Part shown: positions 1 through 8,111 of the stretch, piece after piece
Layout of the letters: every line of letters starts with the position of its first letter
How positions within the stretch are numbered: position 1 is the first letter of the stretch
Assembly: GCA_016870915.1 (NCBI GenBank)
Contig: VFZY01000011.1
Span: forward strand, 1 to 51,345
Origin: Acidobacteriota bacterium
GTDB lineage: Bacteria; Acidobacteriota; Terriglobia; Bryobacterales; Bryobacteraceae
Length of the DNA: 51,345 nucleotides
Reading direction: 5' to 3'
The notes under the pieces: model-generated
Told to the model about the DNA's origin: nothing
Database searches by the model: none
Seen by the model: the letters and a program-made list of their open reading frames with translations, nothing else
Made by a program: the position numbers and the translations under genes

Positions 1-602
1 CTGCGGATGGCTTCTTTCGACCATCGCACAAAAACGAAAACTGACAACATGCCTGTTTCCAGCAGTTCTTTCGACACCTCTCCCTCCCAGCCTCCTTTCT
101 CTCAAGATTTCCACCTCTCCGGGCCGAAGTCCCGGAGCGTCCCCACCTGTCCATCCGGGCGGAAAAAATGCCTCTCGGTGCCGGAACATTTCCCGCTAGG
201 TTCAGTTCGGCATGCGAGCGCACAGCGCAACCGTCCAGTCCTCCCGATCTCCCATTTGAAGGTGAGGTGTGGCCGCACATCCCATAGAGCGCAGCGTATC
301 GAACTTTGGCCCGTGGGGCGCCTGGTGCCCTGCGCGGAACGCAAGAACGCACTCGGCGGACCAAGTGGCGCAGATTGCGGCGTCGCCGGAGCTGGTGCAG
401 TTGGCGCGCGCGTCCGCCGTGCTGAACCTAGCGGGCGTCAGCATCAATCGTTTCGGCTCACACATCGGTGCGGTACCCCAGGGGGGAGGGTCAATTTTCC
501 AGTCCTTTGAATCCCGGAACCGCTTCAAGGCATGCACGAAAAAATTTTAGGTTCTCGGGAAACCTTGGACCGCGATATTGAATTTGAAAGGAAACATCCA
601 CG
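1..602. other. gene-poor end of integrated element
   Basis: No convincing gene is visible here. Open frames on both strands overlap one another and have no ribosome binding site or family signature. The least unlikely is a plus-strand frame at 269-550, whose second half (the peptides SPELVQLARASAVLNLAG and SINRFGSHIG) reads more like protein than its surroundings. It could be a decayed phage-type gene. The stretch belongs to the element that ends at the tRNA-Val gene and probably continues to the left of the window. Confidence 0.4.
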
Positions 603-974
603 GTGATGAAGCAGACATTGCAACACGAGACCACACAGGTTCCTGAGCCACCCGAACCACCGGAGCACCTTTCCGAGCGGTCCCGTGACCTGTGGCGCAA
701 GCTGGCGCCGACATCGGCGAAGAGCCTTGAACGGCGCACTCTGTTCCAAGCGGCGCTGGAAGCCTTGGACCGGGCAGACGAAGCGCGGCGGCTCATTCAG
801 GCTGAGGGATTGATTTCACGAACCGCCAGTTCGGGTGCGGTACACGTCCACCCTGCGGTGAAAATCGAACGGGAGGCGCGGGCTCAGTTTGTCCGGATCT
901 GGGAATTGCTCGGGTTGCGATGGAATTCAGAGGTTGATGGAGACGGGCTGAGTTTCACCCAATTCTGGGGATGA
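603..974 (+). CDS. P27-family-like phage terminase small subunit
   Basis: Probable small subunit of a phage terminase, the DNA-recognition part of the packaging motor. The 123-residue product has the layout of the P27 family: a proline-rich N-terminus, then PEHLSERSRDLWRKL (residues 21-35), a helical middle with LFQAALEALDRADEARRLI, and a C-terminal helix ending in FVRIWELLGL. The start is GTG at 603 or ATG at 606; AAAGGA at 587-592 fits 603 slightly better. It lies 243 bp upstream of the integrase on the same strand. No large terminase subunit, portal or capsid gene is visible, so this is either the edge of a prophage or a satellite element that kept only its small subunit. The assignment rests on motif appearance, not on a search. 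Confidence 0.6.
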   Translation: MMKQTLQHETTQVPEPPEPPEHLSERSRDLWRKLAPTSAKSLERRTLFQAALEALDRADEARRLIQAEGLISRTASSGAVHVHPAVKIEREARAQFVRIWELLGLRWNSEVDGDGLSFTQFWG

Positions 975-1217
975 CGGAGCTGGCAGGGTGGCTGGATGAC
1001 CGGATGACCGGGCGAAGCAGCAAAGCAAGCATTGACAGCACTGGGCCGCGGGCGCATACTTGAAGCGGGTCCCCGGAGCGCTAGGAACGCCCCGAAGACC
1101 CTGACCGATACTCGCGAGCGAACGCGAATATGGCTTCCACCATCGTCTCATCGAAACCACCTCACCCGCCATCGCTGCGTCCCTCGCCTGAATACTCAAC
1201 TTTGGAAGGAGAAGGTA
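975..1217. other. intergenic region upstream of integrase
   Basis: No gene is supported. An 8-bp motif GGATGACC is repeated in tandem at 994-1001 and 1002-1009, with a near copy at 968-975. The integrase frame stays open upstream to 1032, but this part of the translation is arginine-rich and unlike integrases, and a good ribosome binding site appears only just before 1218. Confidence 0.4.
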
Positions 1218-2420
1218 ATGAAACTCTTCAAGAGAGGGTTGCGGTGGTACCTGGACGTCACCGTGAACGGCGCCCGGTACCAGGAGGCCCTTGGAACCAC
1301 CGATCACAGGGAGGCCAAGCGCCTCGCGGGAGACCGGCTTTCTGAGATCAAGCAGGGCAAGGGGATCTCTGCCATGGGCCGCGAGTTTGCGCGCCAGCCC
1401 TTCCGGGAAGCAGTGAAGATATTCCTCGCCGAACGCAGCGGGCGTGTCTCCGAACGAACGGCGCGGCTGGAACGGGAACGCTCTGGCCGCCTCATCGAAT
1501 TTTTCAAAGACCGTCCTGTGAACCGCATCAAGGCAGACGACATCGCGGCGTTTCAGCGGTGGCGACGTGCGGGCGGACCAAACCGCCAAGGTGTTGCCGG
1601 ACGGACAGTCAACATGGAACTTGGGGTGCTCCGGCAGATCATGCGCCGGGCGCGCCTGTGGCTTGGCTTGGCTGAAGATGTAACGTTCGAACGCGAGACG
1701 GTGAAGCCCATCGGCCGGGTACTGACGCATGAAGAGAAGGAGATCCTGTTCGAAACGGCTGCATCCAATGACCGCTGGTTTATCGTGCGGGCGGCGGCGG
1801 CGCTGGCGGCATCGACGACTTGCCGTGGCGTCGAACTGAAGGGCCTTCGCTGGCAGGATATCGACCTCGATGAGGCCATCATTCATGTTCGGCGATCTAA
1901 GACACAGGCCGGGCACCGGAGCATCCCCCTGAACGCGGATGGACGCGAAGCCATTCGCCAGCTTCGGGAGCGCGCCGAGGCACTTGGAATCGCCGAGCCC
2001 GAACACTTTGTGTTCCCCGCGTGCGAACGGCAGACTATCAACCCGTTGAAGGCGCAAGTCGGGTGGCGAACTGCATGGCGAAGCCTGATTCGTGCCACGG
2101 CTCGGCAGGTGGGACGGAATGCCGCAAGAACCGCCTTGGCCGGTAACGGGACCTTGACAGCAGCGAAACGAGCCTACCGCAAGGCCGCGACGGCAATCGA
2201 AGGTTTCCGTTTTCATGATCTCCGTCACCAAGCGGTCACGGAGCTTGCGGAAGCCGGTGCGCCGGACGCGACCCTGATGGCGGTTGCAGGGCACATGTCG
2301 CGCCGCATGATGGAGCACTACAGCCACGTGCGCATGGCAGCCAAGCGCGAAGCGGTGGACAAGCTGTCGTCCGGGTTGATGAAAGGCGGGAAGCCATTCA
2401 TGGTTCGGAAGGCGTCCTGA
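1218..2420 (+). CDS. tyrosine-type site-specific integrase
   Basis: Tyrosine recombinase that would insert and excise the element at the adjacent tRNA gene. ATG 1218 is chosen because GGAAGGAGAAGG lies directly upstream and translation begins like an integrase (MKLFKRGLRWYLDVTVNGARY, AP2-like arm-binding domain). The product is 400 aa. A SAM-like core-binding domain covers about 60-150 and the catalytic domain about 165-380. The catalytic set is complete: Arg203 (TTCRGVELKGLRW), Lys228 (RRSKTQ), His333 and Arg336 (HDLRH), His359 (AGHMSRR) and Tyr368 (MEHYSHV). A basic, alanine-rich insertion of about 50 residues (275-328) precedes HDLRH. The gene ends 75 bp from the 3' end of tRNA-Val, the classic layout of a tRNA-targeted element. 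Confidence 0.95.
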   Translation: MKLFKRGLRWYLDVTVNGARYQEALGTTDHREAKRLAGDRLSEIKQGKGISAMGREFARQPFREAVKIFLAERSGRVSERTARLERERSGRLIEFFKDRPVNRIKADDIAAFQRWRRAGGPNRQGVAGRTVNMELGVLRQIMRRARLWLGLAEDVTFERETVKPIGRVLTHEEKEILFETAASNDRWFIVRAAAALAASTTCRGVELKGLRWQDIDLDEAIIHVRRSKTQAGHRSIPLNADGREAIRQLRERAEALGIAEPEHFVFPACERQTINPLKAQVGWRTAWRSLIRATARQVGRNAARTALAGNGTLTAAKRAYRKAATAIEGFRFHDLRHQAVTELAEAGAPDATLMAVAGHMSRRMMEHYSHVRMAAKREAVDKLSSGLMKGGKPFMVRKAS

Positions 2421-2428
2421 ATTCGGTT

Positions 2429-2451
2429 ACGTGACAATCCACGTGACAATC
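2429..2451. repeat. 11-bp tandem direct repeat, candidate integrase arm site
   Basis: ACGTGACAATC occurs at 2429-2439 and again at 2441-2451, one base apart. The repeat sits between the integrase stop and the tRNA-Val 3' end. Short direct repeats in this place are commonly arm-type sites bound by the N-terminal domain of tyrosine integrases; that role is inferred from position only. Confidence 0.5.
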
Positions 2452-2495
2452 GGCCGCCATGGGCTCGCGCGCCGCTCGTATCTGATTGATTCGAA

Positions 2496-2520
2496 TGGTG
2501 GGCGCGCAGGGACTCGAACC
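2496..2520 (-). other. probable attachment site (3' end of tRNA-Val)
   Basis: The T-arm, acceptor 3' strand and CCA of tRNA-Val face the integrase gene. tRNA-targeting integrases usually recombine within this part of the gene and rebuild it, so the element boundary should lie here. The second copy of the core would be left of the window; no copy was found in 1-2495. Confidence 0.45.
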
Positions 2521-2572
2521 CCGGACCTCCTGCGTGTGAAGCAGGCGCTCTAACCAGCTGAGCTACGCGCCC
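2496..2572 (-). tRNA. tRNA-Val(CAC)
   Basis: A complete 77-nt cloverleaf reads on the minus strand. It has a 7-bp acceptor stem (GGGCGCG/CGCGCCC), D-arm GCTC...GAGC, anticodon stem CCTGC/GCAGG with loop TTCACAC giving anticodon CAC, a five-base variable loop, T-arm with TTCGAGT, discriminator A and an encoded CCA. It decodes GUG. The reverse complement of 2592-2597 (TATACT) lies 19 nt upstream and is a good -10 candidate. Confidence 0.96.
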
Positions 2573-2591
2573 CTGGGGAGGGCGAAACTTC

Positions 2592-2597
2592 AGTATA
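2592..2597 (-). promoter_or_regulatory. -10 element of tRNA-Val
   Basis: On the minus strand this hexamer reads TATACT (five of six consensus bases) and ends 19 nt before the tRNA 5' end. No clear -35 is seen. The same hexamer precedes tRNA-Gln at 23114-23119. Confidence 0.4.
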
Positions 2598-2633
2598 CAA
2601 CTAGGCAGGGGCCGCGCGCCCAATCCAATCACG

Positions 2634-3584
2634 TCACTGGCCGCCCGGCCGCGCCGTGATCCGGTGACTCCGATAGCTCTGGAACACGATTTTCCGTGAC
2701 TTCTGTTCCGCCATGTGACATCCCACGCAGCCCTGGCCGTCGCGGGCTTGCTTGCACTTCTGCTGCTCGTGGCATTGCACACATTTCCCGGAAAGCACCT
2801 CAACCCGGCGCTCGGCCCGGTGCGGGTCATGGCATGTCGTGCAGGTAAGGTTCGGGCTGGCCTTGAAGCACCGGCTCATTTCAAGCAAACCCACTTGATT
2901 CCCGTGCACATCGGGAGCCGGTTCCCGGGCCCCAGGAACTCCTCCGTGGCACTCCTTGCAGAGCTTCATGCTCTCCGCCCGCGTCCAGCGTGATGGGCCA
3001 CGCTGCTTTGCGTGATCCGCCGCGTCCGGGTGGCACTTGGCGCATTGCAGGCCAAGTTTGGCGCCGGGCGCGTAGCGCATTTCCCCACCCGCCCATTCGA
3101 TCCGGGCTTCCGTGGTGTGGCACGTCAGGCATTCCGGCGTGATAATGCGGTCAAACTGCATGCCGCCATCGTCGTAGCCCGGCGAATAGATCCAACGCCC
3201 GGTCCCCACGTGCCAGGAGGCTGGCAACTGGAAGAGCAGGCCGGTCTTGAAGTAAAGGTAGGTCTGGCCCCGGCGCCCCGATCCAATCACCCAGTCGATG
3301 GCTTCGCTCCGCTTCCGGCCCGGCGCTTCGCCGTGCTGAAAGAAACGCTCTCCGGTTTGCTCCATGCGGAACCGCACACCCGGGCGCTTTGTGGATTCGA
3401 GCAGATTGTGGCCTTCATCGAACCGGCCCAGAATGGCTGTCGCGCTGGCGGCCCTTGAAGCGTTGCCGTGGGGGCTCGCGCGCCAGCTTTCGACGATCGC
3501 ACGGTGGCAACTCTCGCAGGATGGCTGCGTCTGCGCCAGGGACCCTCCCACGGCGGCGAGAACGCAGGCCACCCGCGCGTTCAT
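2634..3584 (-). CDS. exported seven-heme cytochrome c
   Basis: Periplasmic multiheme c-type cytochrome of 316 aa with a short signal peptide (about 1-18, cleaving near SLAQ). Seven CXXCH heme sites are visible: residues 23-27 (CESCH), 152-156 (CLTCH), 181-185 (CAKCH), 209-213 (CKECH), 248-252 (CTTCH), 268-272 (CVQCH) and 286-290 (CVGCH). The roughly 120-residue gap after heme 1 is a heme-free domain rich in aromatic residues. The spacing resembles the cytochrome c554/nitrite-reductase superfamily, but no catalytic lysine-ligated heme (CXXCK) is seen, so electron transfer is more likely than substrate reduction. Its ATG overlaps the TGA of the upstream dehydratase by 4 nt, implying coupled translation. 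The partner is unknown. Confidence 0.9.
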   Translation of the reverse strand: MNARVACVLAAVGGSLAQTQPSCESCHRAIVESWRASPHGNASRAASATAILGRFDEGHNLLESTKRPGVRFRMEQTGERFFQHGEAPGRKRSEAIDWVIGSGRRGQTYLYFKTGLLFQLPASWHVGTGRWIYSPGYDDGGMQFDRIITPECLTCHTTEARIEWAGGEMRYAPGAKLGLQCAKCHPDAADHAKQRGPSRWTRAESMKLCKECHGGVPGAREPAPDVHGNQVGLLEMSRCFKASPNLTCTTCHDPHRAERRVEVLSGKCVQCHEQQKCKQARDGQGCVGCHMAEQKSRKIVFQSYRSHRITARPGGQ

Positions 3585-5569
3585 GGTCTGCGGCCCAGGC
3601 TCCGCAATCCCGCGTCGATCACCTCAAGGATTGCATCCGCGTCGTAAACAGCGCCTCCCCAAGTCCCGCCGCTCACTTCCTGCAAAGCGGCCCAGATACG
3701 TGAGTCATCGGGCAGGTTCGGATCGGGCGCCAGATGATCGGCCGGTGGACGGGCATCCAGCAGCCGCTGGGCTGCTTCCGCGCCCAGGCGAACGCCGTTT
3801 TCCCCGGCGAAATTCACCGTGCCTTCCAGCCGGTTGCGGTCGATGATGATCTCGATCAGATCGCCGTCCCGCAGCTTGCCGATGGGGCCGCCGGCCAGCG
3901 CTTCGGGTGTCACATGGCCGATGCAGGCCCCGGTGGAGACTCCGCTGAACCGCGCGTCGGTGACCACGGCCACATGCTTGCCGAACTCCAGCATCTTGAG
4001 GGCGGAGGTCAACTGGTAGGTCTCTTCCATTCCGGTGCCCATGGGTCCGCGGCAGCAGAGCACCAGGACGTCGCCGGCCTTGATGGCATCGGGACCATGG
4101 CTCTTGATGGCCGCGATGGCGGCGGCTTCGGAGGTGAAGACCCGGGCCGGGCCCAGCTTTCGGTACAAGTTATCCGGGTCCACCACCGAGGGATCAATGG
4201 ACGTGCTCTTGATCACGCTGCCGCCCGGCGCCAGATTCCCGCTGGGGAAGCAGACGGTGGAGGTAAGCCCGCGCTGCGCAGCCGCGCCCGGCGCCATGAT
4301 CACGTCGTCCGGGTCCACGCCATCGTTCCGGCGGAGTGTATCGCGCAGGCTGGTGCGGCGCTCGCTCTGTTCCCACCAGTCGAGCACGCGGCCCAGCGTC
4401 TCGCCCGTCACCGTGAGCACGCTCAGATCAAGCAGCCCGGCGCGCCGCAGGTGCAGCATCACCTCCGGGACGCCGCCCGCCAGGAAAACCTGAGCCGTCG
4501 GATGATTGCGCGGCCCGTTCGGCAGCGCATCCACTAAACGCGGCGTCTGGCGGTTGATGCGAGACCAGTCGTCCACTGTGGGCCGCTTCAGACCGGCGCT
4601 GTGGGCAACCGCGGCCAGATGCATGATGAGATTCGTCGATCCGCCGCAGGCCGCATGCACGACGAGCGCATTGTGCAGCGCGCCGGGTGTGAGAATGTCG
4701 CGCATCGCCAGGCCGCGCGCCTCAAGGGCAAGCACAGCCCGTGCCGAACGCTTCGCCATATCGAGCCAGATGGGGTGCCCCGACGGCGCCAGCGCGGAAT
4801 GCGGCAGCGCCATGCCAAGCGCTTCACCAACCACTTGAGAAGTCCCCGCCGTTCCCAGAAACTGGCATCCGCCGCCAGGTGAAGCGCAGGCGCGGCAACC
4901 GGCCTCCTGTGCGTACTCCAGCGTGATGACGTTGTGCGCGTACCGCGCCCCCAGCGTCTGGATCTTGCCCGCGTCTTCACCATCCTCGGCGAGCAGAGTG
5001 GTGCCGCCGGGAATGAGCACGCAAGGCAGATCGTGCATCGCGGCCAAGGCCATCATCATGGCTGGCAGACCCTTATCGCATGTGGCCACACCCAGCACGC
5101 CCCGGCGCGTGGGAAGCGAGCGGATCAGACGCCGGAAGACCGTCGAGGCGTCGTTGCGATAGGGCAGGGAATCGAACATGCCGCTGGTGCCCTGAGAGCG
5201 GCCATCGCAAGGGTCCGTGCAGTAGCCGGCGAACGGAACGGCGCCCAACCGGGTAAGCTCGCGCGCCGCTTCCTCCATCAGCAAACCCACTTCCCAGTGT
5301 CCTGTGTGATAGCCCAGCGCGATGGGGCTGCCGTCGGGGGCCCGCATGCCGCCGTGGGTGGAGAGCACCAGCACTTCCTTGCCGCCCAAGCGCGCTGGGT
5401 CCAGCCCCATGCCTACGTTGAGGGTCCAGCCGAAGAGATCGCCCGAGGGCCGGTTGAGCAGCATGTCCGGGGTGATGGGCATGCTGCCCTTGGGTCCCGG
5501 AACGCGCGTGCGGACGTTGTAAAGGGACTCGTCGCGCGAGTCGATGAGAGCGTCGAAATCCAAGGTCAT
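3581..5569 (-). CDS. YjhG/YagF-family (D-xylonate-type) dehydratase
   Basis: Fe-S dehydratase of the IlvD/Edd superfamily, 662 aa. It matches the YjhG/YagF branch, which converts sugar acids such as D-xylonate to 2-keto-3-deoxy acids, rather than IlvD (about 560 aa). Branch features are [12 protein letters not shown] (40-51), [20 protein letters not shown] (118-137), [14 protein letters not shown] (164-177), [20 protein letters not shown] (232-251), [12 protein letters not shown] and [16 protein letters not shown] near the C-terminus. Candidate cluster cysteines are Cys121, Cys164 and Cys235. It starts 3 nt after the accD stop and overlaps the cytochrome gene by ATGA, so the three genes probably share a transcript. 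The exact substrate cannot be read from the sequence. Confidence 0.9.
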   Translation of the reverse strand: MTLDFDALIDSRDESLYNVRTRVPGPKGSMPITPDMLLNRPSGDLFGWTLNVGMGLDPARLGGKEVLVLSTHGGMRAPDGSPIALGYHTGHWEVGLLMEEAARELTRLGAVPFAGYCTDPCDGRSQGTSGMFDSLPYRNDASTVFRRLIRSLPTRRGVLGVATCDKGLPAMMMALAAMHDLPCVLIPGGTTLLAEDGEDAGKIQTLGARYAHNVITLEYAQEAGCRACASPGGGCQFLGTAGTSQVVGEALGMALPHSALAPSGHPIWLDMAKRSARAVLALEARGLAMRDILTPGALHNALVVHAACGGSTNLIMHLAAVAHSAGLKRPTVDDWSRINRQTPRLVDALPNGPRNHPTAQVFLAGGVPEVMLHLRRAGLLDLSVLTVTGETLGRVLDWWEQSERRTSLRDTLRRNDGVDPDDVIMAPGAAAQRGLTSTVCFPSGNLAPGGSVIKSTSIDPSVVDPDNLYRKLGPARVFTSEAAAIAAIKSHGPDAIKAGDVLVLCCRGPMGTGMEETYQLTSALKMLEFGKHVAVVTDARFSGVSTGACIGHVTPEALAGGPIGKLRDGDLIEIIIDRNRLEGTVNFAGENGVRLGAEAAQRLLDARPPADHLAPDPNLPDDSRIWAALQEVSGGTWGGAVYDADAILEVIDAGLRSLGRRP

Positions 5570-5572
5570 GGG

Positions 5573-6421
5573 CTACGCCCTGTCCACAAAGAAATCAAGC
5601 GAACGGCTGAGGAACGCTTTCAATTCGCCGCGCGGAACCACGGCATCAAGGAAGCCGTGCTTGAGCAGGAACTCCGAAGTCTGAAACCCGTCGGGCAGCT
5701 TCTGGCGGATGGTCTGCTCAATCACCCGGGGCCCGGCGAAACCGATGAGAGCGCCGGGTTCGGCGATGTTGATGTCGCCCAGCATGGCGAAGCTGGCGGT
5801 GACGCCTCCCGTGGTGGGGTCCGTCAGCAGGCTGATGAAGGGGACGTGCACTTCATCCAGCCGCATCAGAGCGGCCGAGATCTTGGCCATCTGCATGAGG
5901 CTGGCGGCGCCTTCCTGCATGCGGGCTCCGCCGGAGGCGGAGATGATGATGAACGGTTCGCGGTGGGCAATGGAGCGTTCAATCGCGCGCGTGATCTTTT
6001 CGCCCATCACACTGCCCATGCTGCCGCCGATAAAGCGGAGCTCCAGCGCGCAGATGTTCACGTCGCGGCCATCCAGCTTGCCGTGGGCGGAGATCACGGC
6101 ATCGGAGAGGCCGGACGAACTCTGCATCTGCTTGAGACGCGCTTTATAGGGCTTGGAATCCACAAACTCAAGCGGATCCGTGGACCTCAATTCCTTGTCG
6201 AACTCCTCGAAAGGGCCGTCAAAAAGCAACTCAAGCCGGGCACGGGCTTCAATCTTGAAGTGGAAACCGCACTTGGGGCACACCTGATGGTTTTTCTCAA
6301 GATCGTTCTTGAAAATGATCTGCCGGCATTCGTCGCATTTCACCCACAGACCCTCGGTGCGCACGGTGCGGTCCGCGGCAGGGGTTTGGACGCTGGGCTT
6401 GTCTCTCTTCCACCAACTCAT
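5573..6421 (-). CDS. acetyl-CoA carboxylase carboxyltransferase subunit beta
   Basis: AccD transfers carboxyl from carboxybiotin to acetyl-CoA, the first step of fatty acid synthesis, together with AccA. The start at 6421 gives 282 aa beginning MSWWKRDKPS, the usual N-terminus. The frame stays open to 6634, but that extension overlaps thiG and is not protein-like. The four-cysteine zinc finger is at Cys29, Cys32, Cys48 and Cys51. The crotonase-like carboxyltransferase fold follows, with SASGGARMQEG and LTDPTTGGVTASFAMLGD. The gene is divergent from thiG across 55 bp and leads directly into the dehydratase gene, an unusual neighbour for accD. Confidence 0.96.
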   Translation of the reverse strand: MSWWKRDKPSVQTPAADRTVRTEGLWVKCDECRQIIFKNDLEKNHQVCPKCGFHFKIEARARLELLFDGPFEEFDKELRSTDPLEFVDSKPYKARLKQMQSSSGLSDAVISAHGKLDGRDVNICALELRFIGGSMGSVMGEKITRAIERSIAHREPFIIISASGGARMQEGAASLMQMAKISAALMRLDEVHVPFISLLTDPTTGGVTASFAMLGDINIAEPGALIGFAGPRVIEQTIRQKLPDGFQTSEFLLKHGFLDAVVPRGELKAFLSRSLDFFVDRA

Positions 6422-6462
6422 AGTTAAGGGGCTGAACTGCCCATTATCGCACCCCGTGCGGC

Positions 6463-6468
6463 TACTAT
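6463..6468 (+). promoter_or_regulatory. -10-like hexamer just upstream of thiG
   Basis: TACTAT ends 8 nt before the thiG ATG and there is no Shine-Dalgarno between them. If used, the mRNA would be leaderless or nearly so. The same arrangement recurs at several other gene starts in the window. Confidence 0.4.
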
Positions 6469-6476
6469 AGATAACG

Positions 6477-7253
6477 ATGGACGACGTTCTAAAGATTGCG
6501 GGAAAGGCCTTCCGGTCGCGCTTGCTGATCGGCACCGGCAAGTACCGCACGTTCGATGAGATGCGGCAATGCCACCAGGCTTCCGGCGCTGAAGTGGTAA
6601 CCGTGGCGGTGCGCCGCGTGAACCTGGACCGCACCAGTGAATCGCTGCTGGATTACATCGACCCCGCCCACTACTTCCTTCTGCCGAACACCGCGGGCTG
6701 CTATACGGCGGATGAAGCCATCCGTGCCGCCCGGCTGGGCCGCGAAGTGGGGCTCTCGCACTGGGTGAAACTTGAGGTCATCGGCGATGAGCGAACGCTC
6801 TTCCCCGACAACGAAGGGCTGCTCGAAGCCACTCGTGTGCTGGCGCGAGAAGGCTTTGTGGTGTTGCCGTACACCACGGACGACCTGATCAACGCCCGCC
6901 GGCTCATCGATGCCGGGGCGGCGGCTGTCATGCCCTTGGGGGCGCCCATCGGTAGCGGTCTCGGCATTCAAAACACAACAAATCTTCGCATTCTGCGAGA
7001 GATGATCACGGAGGTGCCCCTCATTGTCGATGCCGGCGTGGGCACTGCCTCGGACGCGGTGCTGGCGATGGAACTCGGTTTTGACGGCGTGCTGATGAAC
7101 ACGGCGGTGGCTGCCGCCGCGGAGTCCGTCAAGATGGCCGAAGCGATGAAGCACGCCGTCATCGCCGGCCGGCTGGCTTACTGCGCGGGCCGGATGCCGC
7201 GCAAGCTCTACGCCTCGGCAAGCAGTCCCCTGGACGGCAGGGTGTCTTCCTGA
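6477..7253 (+). CDS. thiazole synthase
   Basis: ThiG forms the thiazole phosphate ring of thiamine from 1-deoxy-D-xylulose 5-phosphate, dehydroglycine and ThiS thiocarboxylate. The 258-aa TIM barrel has every family mark: [10 protein letters not shown] (16-25), the Schiff-base lysine Lys98 in [34 protein letters not shown] and GVLMNTAVA. Length is normal. No thiS, thiF or thiO lies beside it, and the 55-bp upstream space is too short for a TPP riboswitch; no thi-box signature is seen. It converges with a small exported-protein gene, stops 16 nt apart. Confidence 0.97.
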   Translation: MDDVLKIAGKAFRSRLLIGTGKYRTFDEMRQCHQASGAEVVTVAVRRVNLDRTSESLLDYIDPAHYFLLPNTAGCYTADEAIRAARLGREVGLSHWVKLEVIGDERTLFPDNEGLLEATRVLAREGFVVLPYTTDDLINARRLIDAGAAAVMPLGAPIGSGLGIQNTTNLRILREMITEVPLIVDAGVGTASDAVLAMELGFDGVLMNTAVAAAAESVKMAEAMKHAVIAGRLAYCAGRMPRKLYASASSPLDGRVSS

Positions 7254-7269
7254 CACCACGGCCGGGTTG

Positions 7270-7671
7270 TTAACGCTTCCGCTTGGCCCAGGCCTTTTTA
7301 ACTTTGTCCGCGAACTCCTGGGCCGCACGGCGCCTGGAAGTGTCGTCCCCTGACAGCGGGAACGCGTGCCAGGCGATCACCTTCCTGGTCTGCACATCAC
7401 GCAGTTCCAGCCGGTGCGTCTCGTGCCGCCCGAGTTTGTGTTTGTAGAGAATCTCGCCATACGCGGAGTGGGACTTGGCCAGACTCGCCTTGAGATCCGG
7501 CTGCTTCTCCTCCTCGATGAAATCGAATGGCAGTTCGGCGGCCTGAAGGGCCGATTCCACAAACGGCTCCAAACCCTCCATCCGGTCCACGTAGATGGTC
7601 TTGCGATCCTGGGCGGACACCGTTCCCACAGCCGCGCCCAGGGCAAGCATCCAGATCACGAATCGTCTCAT
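7270..7671 (-). CDS. small exported protein of unknown function
   Basis: A 133-aa protein with a Sec signal peptide (1-20, MRRFVIWMLALGAAVGTVSA then QDRKT). The mature part is charged and probably alpha/beta, with IYVDRMEGLEPFVESALQAAELPFDFIEE near its start and a lysine/arginine-rich end. The first half (name, then a short degradation-like phrase with a conserved acidic turn) resembles small periplasmic or outer-leaflet proteins common in acidobacterial genomes, but no family is recognised. The start is supported by AAAAGGAGAG about 9 nt upstream. No partner gene is evident. Confidence 0.75.
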   Translation of the reverse strand: MRRFVIWMLALGAAVGTVSAQDRKTIYVDRMEGLEPFVESALQAAELPFDFIEEEKQPDLKASLAKSHSAYGEILYKHKLGRHETHRLELRDVQTRKVIAWHAFPLSGDDTSRRRAAQEFADKVKKAWAKRKR

Positions 7672-7919
7672 GTTGCCAACTCTCCTTTTGGAGGCCCTTC
7701 CAATTACACCGGCTCCAGGGAGCGTGATTGCACACGACGGGCCAAAGTCAGATCATCAGCGGTAACGTCAACAAGGTCCGCCATGGCCATGCCATAGGAC
7801 GGCCTTCTTCGCGGCTTCGTTCTCCGTTTGGGGCACAGAACACAGCGGACTGTGCCAGTTCACACCCGGTGCGGCAAATGACCCAATCGCTCCGCCGAGG
7901 TGACGAGGCGGCGGGTGTG
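7672..7919. other. intergenic or decayed small gene
   Basis: No intact gene is supported. On the minus strand one frame contains ICRTGC followed by AVFC, and the next frame contains CVLCPKRR followed by about 40 protein-like residues that stop at 7704-7706. The second frame has no usable start codon. A frameshifted zinc-ribbon gene is possible; chance is equally possible. Confidence 0.25.
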
Positions 7920-8066
7920 TTAGTCCTCCTGCAGGCTTGACACTTCGGCCGTCCGTACGCCGTACATTCTGGATAAGGCCCGCACCATTTCCTGCGCGAT
8001 GCGCTGGGGGTTGTCGTCTTCATCCAGATCGAGGACCACTTTCAGGTAAACGTGTGTACGATGCAT
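7920..8066 (-). CDS. short hypothetical protein, 48 aa
   Basis: ATG at 8066 (minus) opens a 48-codon frame starting MHRTHVYLKVVLDLDEDDN and ending SSLQED. It has an amphipathic, regular composition: a beta strand (HVYLKVVLDL), an acidic turn and a long helix (PQRIAQEMVRALSRMYGV), then a short strand, as in a small beta-alpha-beta fold. No Shine-Dalgarno is seen and no family is recognised. Its 5' end lies 45 bp from the divergent isomerase gene. Codon use resembles the neighbours. Confidence 0.45.
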   Translation of the reverse strand: MHRTHVYLKVVLDLDEDDNPQRIAQEMVRALSRMYGVRTAEVSSLQED

Positions 8067-8111
8067 CAAGACTCAAATGATACGACGAACCCAAATGGTA
8101 GGATGAACGTT

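Noticed and set aside
927-2327. Long minus-strand open frame (466 codons) opposite the integrase
   Set aside because: It is the shadow of the integrase reading frame in GC-rich DNA. It has no ribosome binding site or family signature, and its composition is arginine/proline/cysteine-rich.
3581-5569. Dihydroxy-acid dehydratase (IlvD) for branched amino acids
   Set aside because: Length (662 aa) and segments such as [12 protein letters not shown] and [14 protein letters not shown] match the YjhG/YagF branch, not IlvD.
6421-6477. TPP riboswitch upstream of thiG
   Set aside because: The divergent gap is only 55 bp and lacks the thi-box core, so a TPP aptamer cannot fit.
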